A DNA stretch of 14,153 nt from UBA1738 sp045658645 (GCA_045658645.1 JAZOVJ010000050.1:1-14153); one strand, 5' to 3'; shown: positions 1 to 7,135, counted from the stretch's first letter. Translations and numbers: made by a program. The notes: generated from the letters alone by a model not told the origin.

Positions 1-29
1 AAAAAACCACGCTTTAAAAGCGTGGTTTT
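1..29 (-). terminator. Intrinsic terminator of ftsZ
   Basis: A perfect 12-bp stem (3-14 with 18-29) has a 3-nt loop. Read on the minus strand it runs into T residues (the A run at 1-6). It lies 6 bases past the ftsZ stop codon and should end the murA-divIB-ftsZ transcript. The A/T ends of the stem make it usable from the plus strand too. Confidence 0.9.
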
Positions 30-35
30 AATTTA

Positions 36-1193
36 TTAGTTCTTCGGCTTAAAGAATGATGGGACGTTTACATTGTCCATACTTGGCTTTAAGGTTCTTG
101 AGAAGATTGCATCGTCATCGTTTGATGCTAAAAAGCTTGGTGTTCTTGTAGGAAAGTCAGGCTTTTGAGGAGCTGCACCCGGAATATTGATTTCCTTTGC
201 TATGCCTCTCTTATTTTTAGCATTAAGACCTGTTGCAATCAATGTTACCTTAATTTCATCCTTCATATTTTCATCAACTGCAGTACCAACGATAATTGTC
301 GCATCCTGTGAAACCATTTCACGAACGATTGAGGAAACTTCGCCCATATCAACAAGCGAGAATTCTGTACCACCTGTGATGTTAAGAAGCACGTTGTGTG
401 CACCTGCGATTGATGTTTCAAGAAGCGGAGACTCGATAGCAGCACGAACTGCATCCTGAGCCGCATTTTCACCCTTACCGATACCGATACCCATATGAGC
501 AACACCTGAGTCACGCATAATTGTGCTGACGTCAGCAAAGTCACAGCTGATGATACCGTTCTGAGCGATAACTTCAATGATACCTTCAACGCCCTGACGA
601 AGAACTTCGTCTGCAAGCTTGAATGATTCTTTTATAGAAATTTTCTTATCTGCTGTCTTTAAAAGAAGGTCGTTAGGAATTGTAACGATAGCGTCAACAT
701 TCTGTGAAAGCTGGTCGATACCCTGTTCTGCGTTCTTTGCTCTCTGTGGTCCTTCAAAGAAGAAAGGCTTTGTAACAACGGCAACAGTCAAAATTCCCAT
801 TTCCTTTGCAAGCTTTGCGATAACCGGAGCAGCACCTGTACCTGTTCCGCCGCCCATACCTGCTGTAATGAATACCATTTCTGTATTTTCCAAAAGCTCT
901 TTTATTGCATTTTCAGTTTCTTCTGCTGCTTTCTGGCCGATTTCCGGCTTTGCTCCTGCGCCCAAGCCCTGTGTAAGTCTTGAACCAATCTGCATAGCAA
1001 CCGGTGCCTTTACTGTCTTTAACTGCTGTAGGTCTGTATTTATAGCAATAAATTCTGCATTTGAAACATTTGCTTCAATCATTCTGTCAACTGCGTTGTT
1101 TCCGCCACCGCCTACGCCAATAACTTTAATTCTTGCTCCATCTGTAGGCTGTACATCCTGAGCTTCGGTCACAAAATCAATATTGTTACCCAT
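36..1193 (-). CDS. ftsZ: Cell division protein FtsZ
   Basis: FtsZ is the tubulin-like GTPase that polymerises into the cytoplasmic Z ring and organises septal wall synthesis. The 385-residue product is of normal length. It has an N-terminal nucleotide-binding region (IKVIGVGGGGNNAVDRM from about residue 22), the tubulin signature GGGTGTG at 114-120, and a T7 loop at 212-222 with both conserved aspartates (D218, D221). A short variable linker and a conserved-type C-terminal tail, NVPSFFKPKN, follow; such tails bind FtsA, SepF or EzrA. The T7 position equal to E. coli N207 is serine (S216). The ATG is preceded by an AAGGAGG site at 1201-1208. The gene follows divIB by 123 bases with no ftsA between, has its own likely promoter, and ends at a terminator. 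Family identity is certain. Confidence 0.98.
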   Translation of the reverse strand: MGNNIDFVTEAQDVQPTDGARIKVIGVGGGGNNAVDRMIEANVSNAEFIAINTDLQQLKTVKAPVAMQIGSRLTQGLGAGAKPEIGQKAAEETENAIKELLENTEMVFITAGMGGGTGTGAAPVIAKLAKEMGILTVAVVTKPFFFEGPQRAKNAEQGIDQLSQNVDAIVTIPNDLLLKTADKKISIKESFKLADEVLRQGVEGIIEVIAQNGIISCDFADVSTIMRDSGVAHMGIGIGKGENAAQDAVRAAIESPLLETSIAGAHNVLLNITGGTEFSLVDMGEVSSIVREMVSQDATIIVGTAVDENMKDEIKVTLIATGLNAKNKRGIAKEINIPGAAPQKPDFPTRTPSFLASNDDDAIFSRTLKPSMDNVNVPSFFKPKN

Positions 1194-1234
1194 TTATATG
1201 TCCTCCTTAGTTTATTCTTTACCTATATAAATTT

Positions 1235-1263
1235 ATTCTACTATGTTTTCAGAATTATTTCAA
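1235..1263 (-). promoter_or_regulatory. Likely sigma-A promoter of ftsZ
   Basis: Minus-strand -35 TTGAAA (1258-1263), a 17-base spacer and -10 TAGAAT (1235-1240) lie in the AT-rich gap between divIB and ftsZ. Each hexamer matches five of six consensus bases. It would place a start near 1228 and give ftsZ transcription independent of murA-divIB. Confidence 0.7.
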
Positions 1264-1316
1264 TACTTATTTAATATTTTTTTAAAAAATTTACATTTTT
1301 CCACTAAATTTTCCTT

Positions 1317-2102
1317 TTACGGAGTATAAATCGCCTTACCCGTTGTGGCAAGGTTTATGGTTCCTCTGGAATTCTGAGTCAATTTATTTGAGTTAACCGC
1401 CTCTTTGAACAGGCTTAATTTCCTTGAAAAATCTATATGTGTTCCGCAGATAACATCAAGTCTTGACTGATAGTTAAAGGTGATATTTGTCATATCTTCA
1501 AATGATATATAGGTTACATCCTTTATTATGTCCGCTTTTTCCATATTTCCTATGCATGTGATAACAATTTTTTGAGTTTCTTCTTCTTTTAAGGATATAA
1601 ATTCACCTTCATTTGCAGATGCTACCTTTACTCCCTCCAAAACTGCAACACCCTCAAGCTTTTCTGCAGTTTTTTCCAGAATTCTTCCGTCTTTATCGAT
1701 AACTATAAAGGTTTCTGCATAGCTGACCTGTACCGCAGGAATTCTCTCGATAACTTCGATTGTTAAAGTCGGCGGGAATGGTTTTTTCTTTACCGTCACC
1801 TTTTCTGTATATGCAAATTTTGAAATCTTTTTCTTTATGCCCCGACCTCTTGCTGAAAACAGATTTCTGCCGTTATAATCCCCGATTTCTGTAAAAATCT
1901 GTTCCTGGGAAATCTTATTGTTTCCTACAATGTTTACTGTTTTTATATTAAACAGCGGTGTTAAAAACATTACTATCAAAATTGCAATAACTCCAAGCAC
2001 AGTAAAAAAAGTATACCGCCTTATCTTCTGTTCGCGTATACGTTTTTGACGTCTCAAATCGTGACGTGCCTGTATGCTTTTGTCTTTTGCATTCTTTACC
2101 AT
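1317..2102 (-). CDS. divIB: Cell division protein DivIB/FtsQ
   Basis: DivIB (FtsQ in Gram-negatives) is a single-pass membrane protein that joins FtsL and DivIC in the divisome and helps control septal peptidoglycan synthesis. The 261-residue product has a very basic cytoplasmic tail (residues 1-30). One membrane segment follows at about 31-50. A POTRA domain then starts at FNIKTVNIVGNNKISQEQI (about 51-120), and a beta domain with the motif IVIDKDGRILE fills the remainder. The start is one base after the murA stop codon, and its GGAGAG site lies inside murA, so the two are translated from one message. Sequence conservation in this family is low, but topology, POTRA motif and position between murA and ftsZ agree. 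Confidence 0.9.
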   Translation of the reverse strand: MVKNAKDKSIQARHDLRRQKRIREQKIRRYTFFTVLGVIAILIVMFLTPLFNIKTVNIVGNNKISQEQIFTEIGDYNGRNLFSARGRGIKKKISKFAYTEKVTVKKKPFPPTLTIEVIERIPAVQVSYAETFIVIDKDGRILEKTAEKLEGVAVLEGVKVASANEGEFISLKEEETQKIVITCIGNMEKADIIKDVTYISFEDMTNITFNYQSRLDVICGTHIDFSRKLSLFKEAVNSNKLTQNSRGTINLATTGKAIYTP

Positions 2103-2103
2103 T

Positions 2104-3357
2104 TTAATCTCTCCGCTTTATATCAGCACCCAGGGATGACAGCACCTTTTCAATATGGTCATATCCCCTGTCGATAAACTTCACATTTTCAATTTGGGTT
2201 TCACCCTCTGCCGAAAGTGCTGCCACAACAAGTGCCGCTCCTCCGCGCAGTTCTTTGGCTATAACATTTGCACCGGTAAGCGGTGTTTTTCCCATCACTA
2301 CCGCAACTCTGCCATCGATTTTAATGTCAGCACCCATTCTTTTCAGTTCTTCTATATGTTGAAATCTGTTTTCAAATATGTTTTCAACAAATACGCTTGC
2401 ACCATTACAGGCTGTAGCAAGAGCCATAAACGGCGACTGTATATCTGTCGGAAATCCGGGATATGGCATAGTTTTTATTGTGCCTACACTCGTAAGCAGT
2501 TTTGCCGGAGTTATAACCACCTTATCCTTTTCGGTATAAATCCCCGCTCCCATATCCTTTAAGATATTAAGCATTGCGCCTATGTGATTACTGTCCACCT
2601 TTTTTAAAACAACAGTTCCGCCGGTAATTGCACCGCAGGCAAGGTATGTAGCCGCCACAATTCTGTCAGGAATTATAGTATGCTCCACGCCATATAGCTT
2701 ATGTACCCCCTGGATTTCGATGGTATCGCTTCCGGCGCCTTTTATCTTTGCACCCATACGGTTCAAAAACCGCTCAAGGTCTACTATTTCCGGTTCTCTC
2801 GCCGCATTTTCAATCACCGTCACACCGTCTAAAAGACAGCTCGCAAGCATTGTGTTCTCAGTTGCGCCCACGCTCGGAAAATCAAGGTGTATTTTTGCCG
2901 CCGACATATTCGAGCCGTCACAGTGTATGAACCCGTGTGATTCAGTTATTTCAACACCCAGTTGCCTTAACGCTTTTAAGTGTAAATCAATAGGGCGGTT
3001 TCCGATTTCGCATCCTCCGGGCATCGAAACCTCCGCCTTTTTGCATTTTGCAATAATTGCGCCCAGAAAAATTATGGAAGAGCGCATCTTTCGCATAAGT
3101 TCGTCAGGGATTGTGTACCCCGAAATCGTGGAAGAGTCGACCTCTACCGAGTTCTTCTCCCACTTCACCCTGCACCCGAGATTTTTAAGTACCGAAATGG
3201 TTGTTTCCACATCGCTTAAGTTCGGGCAGTTGTAAATTATATTTTTTCCATCACTTAAAATTGCGGCAGCCAGGATTGGTAAGACAGCATTTTTTGCTCC
3301 CTGAACGTCAATTTCGCCCTCAAGCCTGCGTCCGCCGTCAATTATCAGTTTGCTCAT
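2104..3357 (-). CDS. murA: UDP-N-acetylglucosamine 1-carboxyvinyltransferase MurA
   Basis: MurA transfers enolpyruvate from phosphoenolpyruvate to UDP-N-acetylglucosamine, the first committed cytoplasmic step of peptidoglycan synthesis. At 417 residues it has normal length and the two-lobed EPSP-synthase-type fold is expected. Visible signatures are the N-terminal GAKNAVLP with Lys22, the active-site loop SMPGGCEIGNRPIDLHL with Cys116, and PGFPTDIQSPFMA carrying the catalytic aspartate. The cysteine is the residue alkylated by fosfomycin, so the enzyme should be sensitive. Firmicutes often carry two copies; which one this is cannot be told here. The ATG has a strong AGGAGGTG site at 3361-3370. 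The gene leads a tight pair with divIB, followed by ftsZ, which couples wall precursor supply to division. Confidence 0.97.
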   Translation of the reverse strand: MSKLIIDGGRRLEGEIDVQGAKNAVLPILAAAILSDGKNIIYNCPNLSDVETTISVLKNLGCRVKWEKNSVEVDSSTISGYTIPDELMRKMRSSIIFLGAIIAKCKKAEVSMPGGCEIGNRPIDLHLKALRQLGVEITESHGFIHCDGSNMSAAKIHLDFPSVGATENTMLASCLLDGVTVIENAAREPEIVDLERFLNRMGAKIKGAGSDTIEIQGVHKLYGVEHTIIPDRIVAATYLACGAITGGTVVLKKVDSNHIGAMLNILKDMGAGIYTEKDKVVITPAKLLTSVGTIKTMPYPGFPTDIQSPFMALATACNGASVFVENIFENRFQHIEELKRMGADIKIDGRVAVVMGKTPLTGANVIAKELRGGAALVVAALSAEGETQIENVKFIDRGYDHIEKVLSSLGADIKRRD

Positions 3358-3380
3358 AGAAACACCTCCTGCTCCCTTAT

Positions 3381-3406
3381 AAATTCATATAGTATACTAT
3401 GAATTT
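3381..3406. repeat. Palindrome in the murA leader
   Basis: Nine-base arms (3381-3389 and 3398-3406) are perfectly complementary around an 8-base centre that itself contains GTATAC. It sits 24 bases upstream of the murA start, just before the ribosome-binding site. No T run follows on either strand, so it is not a normal terminator. It could be a protein-binding operator or a 5' untranslated-region hairpin. Confidence 0.6.
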
Positions 3407-3455
3407 TTAAGAACAATGTTCCTATGGCATTCAGTTTACATAAATGTACTATTTT

Positions 3456-3484
3456 AGTATAGCAAACTATTAAAACAAAATCAA
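3456..3484 (-). promoter_or_regulatory. Possible promoter of murA-divIB
   Basis: Minus-strand -35 TTGATT (3479-3484, overlapping the trmD stop codon), a 17-base spacer and -10 TATACT (3456-3461, five of six matches). It would give a leader of about 90 bases that contains the 3381-3406 palindrome. No terminator is visible between trmD and murA, so read-through from the upstream operon is also likely. Confidence 0.5.
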
Positions 3485-4218
3485 CTTATTTCAATAAATT
3501 GCTTCAAAAACGCTTTGTCTTCTTCGGTAAGCTCCGCTGTTTTTAACATATCAGGACGTTTTTTAAGTGTCACTAAAAGTGCCTGCTCACGTTTCCATTT
3601 TTCAATGTTCCTGTGGTGACCCGAAACTAAAATTTCCGGTATCTTAACACCCATAAATTCCTGCGGATGCGTGTATTGCGGGTACTCTAAAAGTCCTGAA
3701 AAATGGCTTTCGTTTGTGTATGAGCTTTCACCTGCCAAAACCCCAGGCACCATACGTGAAATCGAGTCAATCACCGCCATTGCGGGAATTTCGCCACCTG
3801 TTAAAACAAAGTCACCGATTGAAATTTCTTCGTCCACAATCATATCTAAAACTCGCTGGTCGACGCCTTCGTAATGACCGCAAAGAAATACAATGTGGTC
3901 TTTTTTTGAAAGCTCCACCGCTTTTTTCTGGTTAAATACCGCACCCTGAGGTGACAAAAACACCGTGTGCGGTTTTTGAGGTAACCCCTCCGCCACGCTC
4001 ATATATGCATCATAAATAGGCTGAGGAGTCATAAGCATTCCGCCTCCGCCTGAGTATGGGTAATCATCGGTATTTCTGTGCTTGTCCTTTGAAAAGTCCC
4101 TGATATTTATAAAATTCATCTCTAAAATCCCCGCAGTCCTCGCTCTGCCGGTTATGCTTCCGCCTAAAACCGCCTCGAACATTTCAGGGAAAAGTGTTAA
4201 AACATCAAACTTTATCAT
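3481..4218 (-). CDS. trmD: tRNA (guanine-N1-)-methyltransferase TrmD
   Basis: TrmD methylates N1 of G37 next to the anticodon of tRNAs reading CNN and some other codons, using S-adenosylmethionine, and so prevents +1 frameshifting. The 245-residue product shows the SPOUT trefoil-knot features: LSPQGAVFNQ (about 88-97), CGHYEGVDQRV (113-123), the SAM loop GDFVLTGGEIPAM (135-147) and DSISRMVPGVL with Arg155. The flexible linker has NESHFSGLLEYPQYTHP. Glu170 stands where Haemophilus influenzae TrmD has its catalytic Asp169, and THP replaces the usual TRP. The start overlaps the rimM stop as ATGA, with no strong ribosome-binding site of its own, so translation is probably coupled. rplS normally follows trmD but is absent here. 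Confidence 0.97.
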   Translation of the reverse strand: MIKFDVLTLFPEMFEAVLGGSITGRARTAGILEMNFINIRDFSKDKHRNTDDYPYSGGGGMLMTPQPIYDAYMSVAEGLPQKPHTVFLSPQGAVFNQKKAVELSKKDHIVFLCGHYEGVDQRVLDMIVDEEISIGDFVLTGGEIPAMAVIDSISRMVPGVLAGESSYTNESHFSGLLEYPQYTHPQEFMGVKIPEILVSGHHRNIEKWKREQALLVTLKKRPDMLKTAELTEEDKAFLKQFIEIS

Positions 4219-4721
4219 TCGTCTTCAAGCCCTTTTGGTATTTCTATAATTATCTTTTTATTTTCAATATCAACCGACTGCAAAACCCCGTCAATAATCG
4301 GAACAAGAAGGTTCTTCTTACCTTCTCTTTTTATATCGTAAACATCATTTGAGCCTGTGCTGAAAACGTCTGCTAAATCGCCGATTTTGCCGTTTGCATC
4401 AAAGACCTCGCAACCGATTAAATCTGCAATATAGTAAACACCTTCAGGAAGTTCGCCAAGCTCTTCACGAGGCACCAAAAGAACAGCATTTTTAAGCTTT
4501 TCTGCTTCTTCTATTGAAGTAAGCTGTGAAAAAGCCACAATGATGTTATTCTTCTGATACTTGATATTCTTAATATCAAGTCTTGTTTCCTGACCTCGCA
4601 TTTTTGCTATGCAGAACTTAAGCTCCTCAAAAACCTCCGGTGAGTCTGTCCATGTGACAATTTTAACCTCTCCCCGAAGTCCGTGAGTATTGATGATTTT
4701 TCCAACTTCTAAAAAGTCCAT
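4215..4721 (-). CDS. rimM: Ribosome maturation factor RimM
   Basis: RimM assists late assembly of the 30S subunit, binding near ribosomal protein uS19 at the head. The 168-residue product has the N-terminal RimM domain, opening with FLEVGKIINTHGLRGEVK and ending near residue 85. A PRC-barrel domain starts at YYIADLIGCEVF and contains LLVPIIDGVLQSVDIENKKI. I chose the ATG at 4721 because the family starts two or three residues before the LEVGKI motif and an AAAGGA site (4731-4740) precedes it. The frame stays open to a TTG at 4763, but that would begin beside a strong hairpin without a ribosome-binding site. The stop codon overlaps the trmD start. A 142-base leader with two hairpins separates it from khpA. 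Confidence 0.93.
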   Translation of the reverse strand: MDFLEVGKIINTHGLRGEVKIVTWTDSPEVFEELKFCIAKMRGQETRLDIKNIKYQKNNIIVAFSQLTSIEEAEKLKNAVLLVPREELGELPEGVYYIADLIGCEVFDANGKIGDLADVFSTGSNDVYDIKREGKKNLLVPIIDGVLQSVDIENKKIIIEIPKGLEDE

Positions 4722-4764
4722 AGTTATGGATTCCTTTCTTTTCTTAAAAAAGGCACAAGGCAAA

Positions 4765-4809
4765 AATACCGTAGCTATGCCGTTTTTCGTAAAACAATGC
4801 TGCGGTATT
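4765..4809 (-). other. Long hairpin in the rimM leader
   Basis: An 11-base outer stem (4765-4775 with 4799-4809, one mismatch) encloses an inner stem of about 7 bp including wobble pairs, capped by a tetraloop. On the minus strand the outer stem ends in U residues, giving a weak terminator-like 3' edge. It lies inside the rpsP-khpA-rimM-trmD transcript. Likely roles are partial termination, RNase III processing or message protection; the sequence does not decide between them. Confidence 0.6.
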
Positions 4810-4824
4810 CTGTTAGCCTCTTAT

Positions 4825-4859
4825 ATTAAAATAAGTGCCCGTCTGACACTCATTTTAAT
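4825..4859 (-). other. 15-bp hairpin just after khpA
   Basis: Arms 4825-4839 and 4845-4859 pair along all 15 positions (two G-U wobbles in the minus-strand RNA) around a 5-base loop. It starts 4 bases past the khpA stop codon and has no U run after it. It could protect the rpsP-khpA message from 3' decay or be cut by RNase III. Confidence 0.65.
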
Positions 4860-4863
4860 TACC

Positions 4864-5094
4864 TTATTGAACAATATCAACAGATACGTGCATATTTTCC
4901 ATGCTCGCAGCTGCCTTAACTACGGTACGGATTGCTTTGGCAATCTTTCCCTGCTTGCCTATAACCTTGCCCATATCGCCGTCTGCGACACGAAGCTCCA
5001 GGGTAAGTGAATTGTCACCCTTGATTTCGGTAACCGAAACCTCATCCGGATGCTCAACCAAGGCCTTGGCAATTACTTCTAAAACTTCTTTCAT
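4864..5094 (-). CDS. khpA: KH-domain RNA-binding protein KhpA
   Basis: A 76-residue protein that is essentially one KH domain. The nucleic-acid-binding GXXG loop is seen as IGKQGK (G46 to G49), inside the wider motif VADGDMGKVIGKQGKIAKAI. In Streptococcus and other Firmicutes, KhpA pairs with KhpB (EloR/Jag) to bind RNA and influence cell elongation and division; that role is carried over from the family. The start has an AAGGAGA site. It sits 13 bases after rpsP and before rimM, the standard Firmicutes place for the gene formerly called ylqC. The acidic N-terminal half and short length are normal for the family. Confidence 0.95.
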   Translation of the reverse strand: MKEVLEVIAKALVEHPDEVSVTEIKGDNSLTLELRVADGDMGKVIGKQGKIAKAIRTVVKAAASMENMHVSVDIVQ

Positions 5095-5107
5095 TACTGA
5101 AATCTCC

Positions 5108-5350
5108 TTACATAATACCCTGTTTCTTTAGAAGAGCCTTAACAGTATCTGTTGGCTGTGCGCCGTTAGCAATCCATTTCTTAGCCATATCTGCATCGAT
5201 TGTTACTGTTGCAGGGTCTGTTAGAGGATTGTATGTTCCGATTTCTTCTATAAATCTACCGTCTCTTGGGTATCTTGAATCAGCTACTACAATTCTGTAG
5301 AAAGGAGCCTTCTTTGCACCCATTCTTCTTAATCTCATTTTTACTGCCAT
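5108..5350 (-). CDS. rpsP: 30S ribosomal protein bS16
   Basis: bS16 is an early-binding 30S protein that stabilises the 5' domain of 16S rRNA. The 80-residue product carries the family opening MAVKMRLRRMGAKKAPFYRI, then VVADSRYPRDGRFIEEIGTYNP, and ends with the expected basic tail, here short. A GGAGGTGA site at 5357-5364 gives it the strongest initiation signal in this part of the operon, in keeping with the high amount needed. A 60-base gap separates it from ffh, with no clear promoter. Next in the operon is khpA. Confidence 0.98.
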   Translation of the reverse strand: MAVKMRLRRMGAKKAPFYRIVVADSRYPRDGRFIEEIGTYNPLTDPATVTIDADMAKKWIANGAQPTDTVKALLKKQGIM

Positions 5351-5410
5351 GTTGTTTCACCTCCAAATTAATATTTCTTTTGTATATTAAAGCCTTATGG
5401 CATCAATATC

Positions 5411-6760
5411 TTAAAATTTTCCGCCGAAGCGTTTCATTTTCTTCATAAGCTTTCCACGGTTGCCCGTCATCTGTTTCATCATCTGACGCATACTTTCGAA
5501 CTGTTTCAAAAGCTCGTTTACGTCCTGAACTCTTGTGCCGCTGCCTTTGGCAATTCTCACCTTTCGGCTTGCAGCAATAATCTTAGGATTATGCCGCTCC
5601 TGCGGTGTCATTGACTGTATTATGGCTTCGGTGCGTTTCATTTTTCTTTCACTGTCCGCCTCATCAACCTTGTCAAGAGCCTTTTTGTCAATCCCCGGCA
5701 TCATTCCAAGTAACTGTGTAATTGACCCCATCTTCTTTATCTGCTGAAGCTGACCTAAAAAGTCCTCTAAGTCAAAAGTCTGCTCACGCATCTTTTTCTC
5801 AAGCTCTTCTGCCTGCTTTTCTGAAACGACCTCCTGAGCTTTGTCGATAAGGGTCATAACATCGCCCATACCAAGAATTCGGCTTGCCATTCTGTCAGGG
5901 TGGAACGGCTCAAGCTCGGAAAGTTTTTCACCAACTGATGCAAACTTTATAGGCTTACCTGTTACTGCCTTAACGGAAAGCGCAGCACCGCCACGTGTAT
6001 CACCGTCAAGCTTTGACAGAATTACGCCGGTGATTTCAAGCTGTGAGTTAAAATGCTCTGCTACGTTAACGGCATCCTGACCTGTCATTGCGTCAACAAC
6101 CAAAAGTGTTTCTGATGGGTTTGTTTCTTTTGTGATTTGTGAAAGTTCTTCCATAAGAACTTCGTCTATATGAAGTCGACCTGCAGTATCTATGATAACA
6201 GGGTCGTTTCCGTGCTTTTTAGCATGCTCAACTGCTGCCTTTGCAATTTTAACAGGGCTTTCTGCATCTCCCATTGAGAATACCGCAACACCGATCTGGT
6301 CACCCAAAACCTGCAACTGTTTGATAGCAGCAGGACGGTAAACGTCACATGCAACAAGCAACGGGCGTTTGTCCATTGTCTTGCGAAGATGAAGTGCAAG
6401 CTTCGCTGATGCGGTAGTTTTACCGGCACCCTGAAGACCACACATCATTATAACTGTCGGTGCAGTTTTTGCAAATTCAACTCTTGCATTTTCCGTTCCC
6501 ATCAAGGTAACAAGTTCTTCCCGGACAACCTTTAATACGTTCTGGCTCGGTGTAAGGCTTTCCATAACCTCTTCGCCCATAGCCTTTTCGGAAACGGTTT
6601 TTATAAAGTCTTTAACAACCTTAAAGTTAACGTCAGCCTCAAGTAGTGCAAGCTTAACCTCACGCATTGCTTCTTTAATGTCTTTTTCAGTAATTTTAGC
6701 TGTGCCCTTTAGTTTTTTGAACACACTGCTAAGCTTTTCACCCAAGTTCTCAAATGCCAA
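5411..6760 (-). CDS. ffh: Signal recognition particle protein Ffh
   Basis: Ffh is the GTPase of the bacterial signal recognition particle. With the SRP RNA it binds signal sequences on ribosomes and delivers them to FtsY at the membrane. With the chosen start it has 449 residues: an N domain (1-95), a G domain with GLQGAGKTT (108-116), DTAGRLHID (191-199) and SKLDGDTRGG (249-258), and a methionine-rich M domain from about 300. The RNA-binding segment RKVRIAKGSGTRVQDVNELL lies in the M domain. I chose the TTG at 6760 because the family begins MAFE and an AGGTGGTGAG site sits just before it; GTG codons at 6772 and 6769 fall within that site. It follows ylxM by a few bases, the usual partner. 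Confidence 0.96.
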   Translation of the reverse strand: MAFENLGEKLSSVFKKLKGTAKITEKDIKEAMREVKLALLEADVNFKVVKDFIKTVSEKAMGEEVMESLTPSQNVLKVVREELVTLMGTENARVEFAKTAPTVIMMCGLQGAGKTTASAKLALHLRKTMDKRPLLVACDVYRPAAIKQLQVLGDQIGVAVFSMGDAESPVKIAKAAVEHAKKHGNDPVIIDTAGRLHIDEVLMEELSQITKETNPSETLLVVDAMTGQDAVNVAEHFNSQLEITGVILSKLDGDTRGGAALSVKAVTGKPIKFASVGEKLSELEPFHPDRMASRILGMGDVMTLIDKAQEVVSEKQAEELEKKMREQTFDLEDFLGQLQQIKKMGSITQLLGMMPGIDKKALDKVDEADSERKMKRTEAIIQSMTPQERHNPKIIAASRKVRIAKGSGTRVQDVNELLKQFESMRQMMKQMTGNRGKLMKKMKRFGGKF

Positions 6761-6764
6761 CGCT

Positions 6765-6774
6765 CTCACCACCT
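6765..6774 (-). promoter_or_regulatory. Ribosome-binding site deciding the ffh start
   Basis: The minus-strand AGGTGGTGAG directly follows the ylxM stop codon and lies 4 bases before the TTG at 6760. Using it as the ribosome-binding site makes the in-frame GTG codons inside it unlikely starts and gives the family's normal MAFE beginning. Confidence 0.65.
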
Positions 6775-7098
6775 TTAAAGCCGTTTTTCTATTTCCTTAA
6801 TCTTTTCCTTCAATCTACTGTCTTCAGGTATTTGTGCGCCAACTTCTTCTACCAACCTTGATATTTCGGCAAATCGCTTTGCCATACCAAGCTTTTCTTC
6901 AAAGTTTATAAGATGCGCTTCGCCCTGCTTTATAAAAGCTCTGACGCCCTGTCTTGATACTCCTGTATCCTCGGCAATCTCCGCTAATGACAGGTCCTGA
7001 TTATAGTAAAGGTCAAGTGCCTCTGCCTGTTTCGGCGTCAACAGCTCTCCGTAAAAATCAAGAAGAACACTTACCGATAAATCCTTAGCCAGAGCCAT
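6775..7098 (-). CDS. ylxM: SRP-associated helix-turn-helix protein YlxM
   Basis: YlxM is a small DNA-binding-like protein encoded next to ffh in most Firmicutes; it interacts with the signal recognition particle in some streptococci and is otherwise little understood. The 107-residue product has the family opening LLDFYGELLTPKQAEALDLYY and a sigma-70 region-4-like helix-turn-helix at about 37-58 (SLAEIAEDTGVSRQGVRAFIK). A charged, probably coiled-coil C-terminus follows. I chose the ATG at 7098, which has an AAAGG site 6 bases upstream; GTG and TTG codons occur just before it. It is the first gene of the ylxM-ffh-rpsP operon, behind a full-consensus promoter. Confidence 0.92.
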   Translation of the reverse strand: MALAKDLSVSVLLDFYGELLTPKQAEALDLYYNQDLSLAEIAEDTGVSRQGVRAFIKQGEAHLINFEEKLGMAKRFAEISRLVEEVGAQIPEDSRLKEKIKEIEKRL

Positions 7099-7109
7099 CA
7101 CCAACCTTT

Positions 7110-7135
7110 AGTGTAAACTAAAAAAACTTTACAGT
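7110..7135. repeat. Dyad at the start of the ylxM transcript
   Basis: The arms AGTGTAAA (7110-7117) and TTTACAGT (7128-7135) are inverted repeats with one mismatch around a 10-base A-rich centre. The site begins 5 bases after the -10 box, so it covers the likely transcription start. It could be an operator or form a weak 5' hairpin. I do not recognise the motif. Confidence 0.4.

Noticed and set aside
619..1161. 180-codon open frame on the plus strand opposite ftsZ
   Set aside because: It is antisense to a certain gene, has no ribosome-binding site, and its composition reflects the ftsZ codons in reverse.
3411..3421. GAACAATGTTC upstream of murA resembles a Gram-positive LexA (SOS) box
   Set aside because: The half-sites GAAC and GTTC are separated by 3 bases, while the Bacillus-type LexA box needs 4 and flanking C and G. 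murA is also not a usual SOS gene.
4722..4763. Longer RimM starting at TTG 4763
   Set aside because: It has no ribosome-binding site, adds a non-conserved basic segment and begins at the foot of a strong hairpin. The ATG at 4721 fits the family.
5351..5410. Separate promoter for rpsP in the ffh-rpsP gap
   Set aside because: A TTGATG is present but no acceptable -10 box lies 16-18 bases after it.
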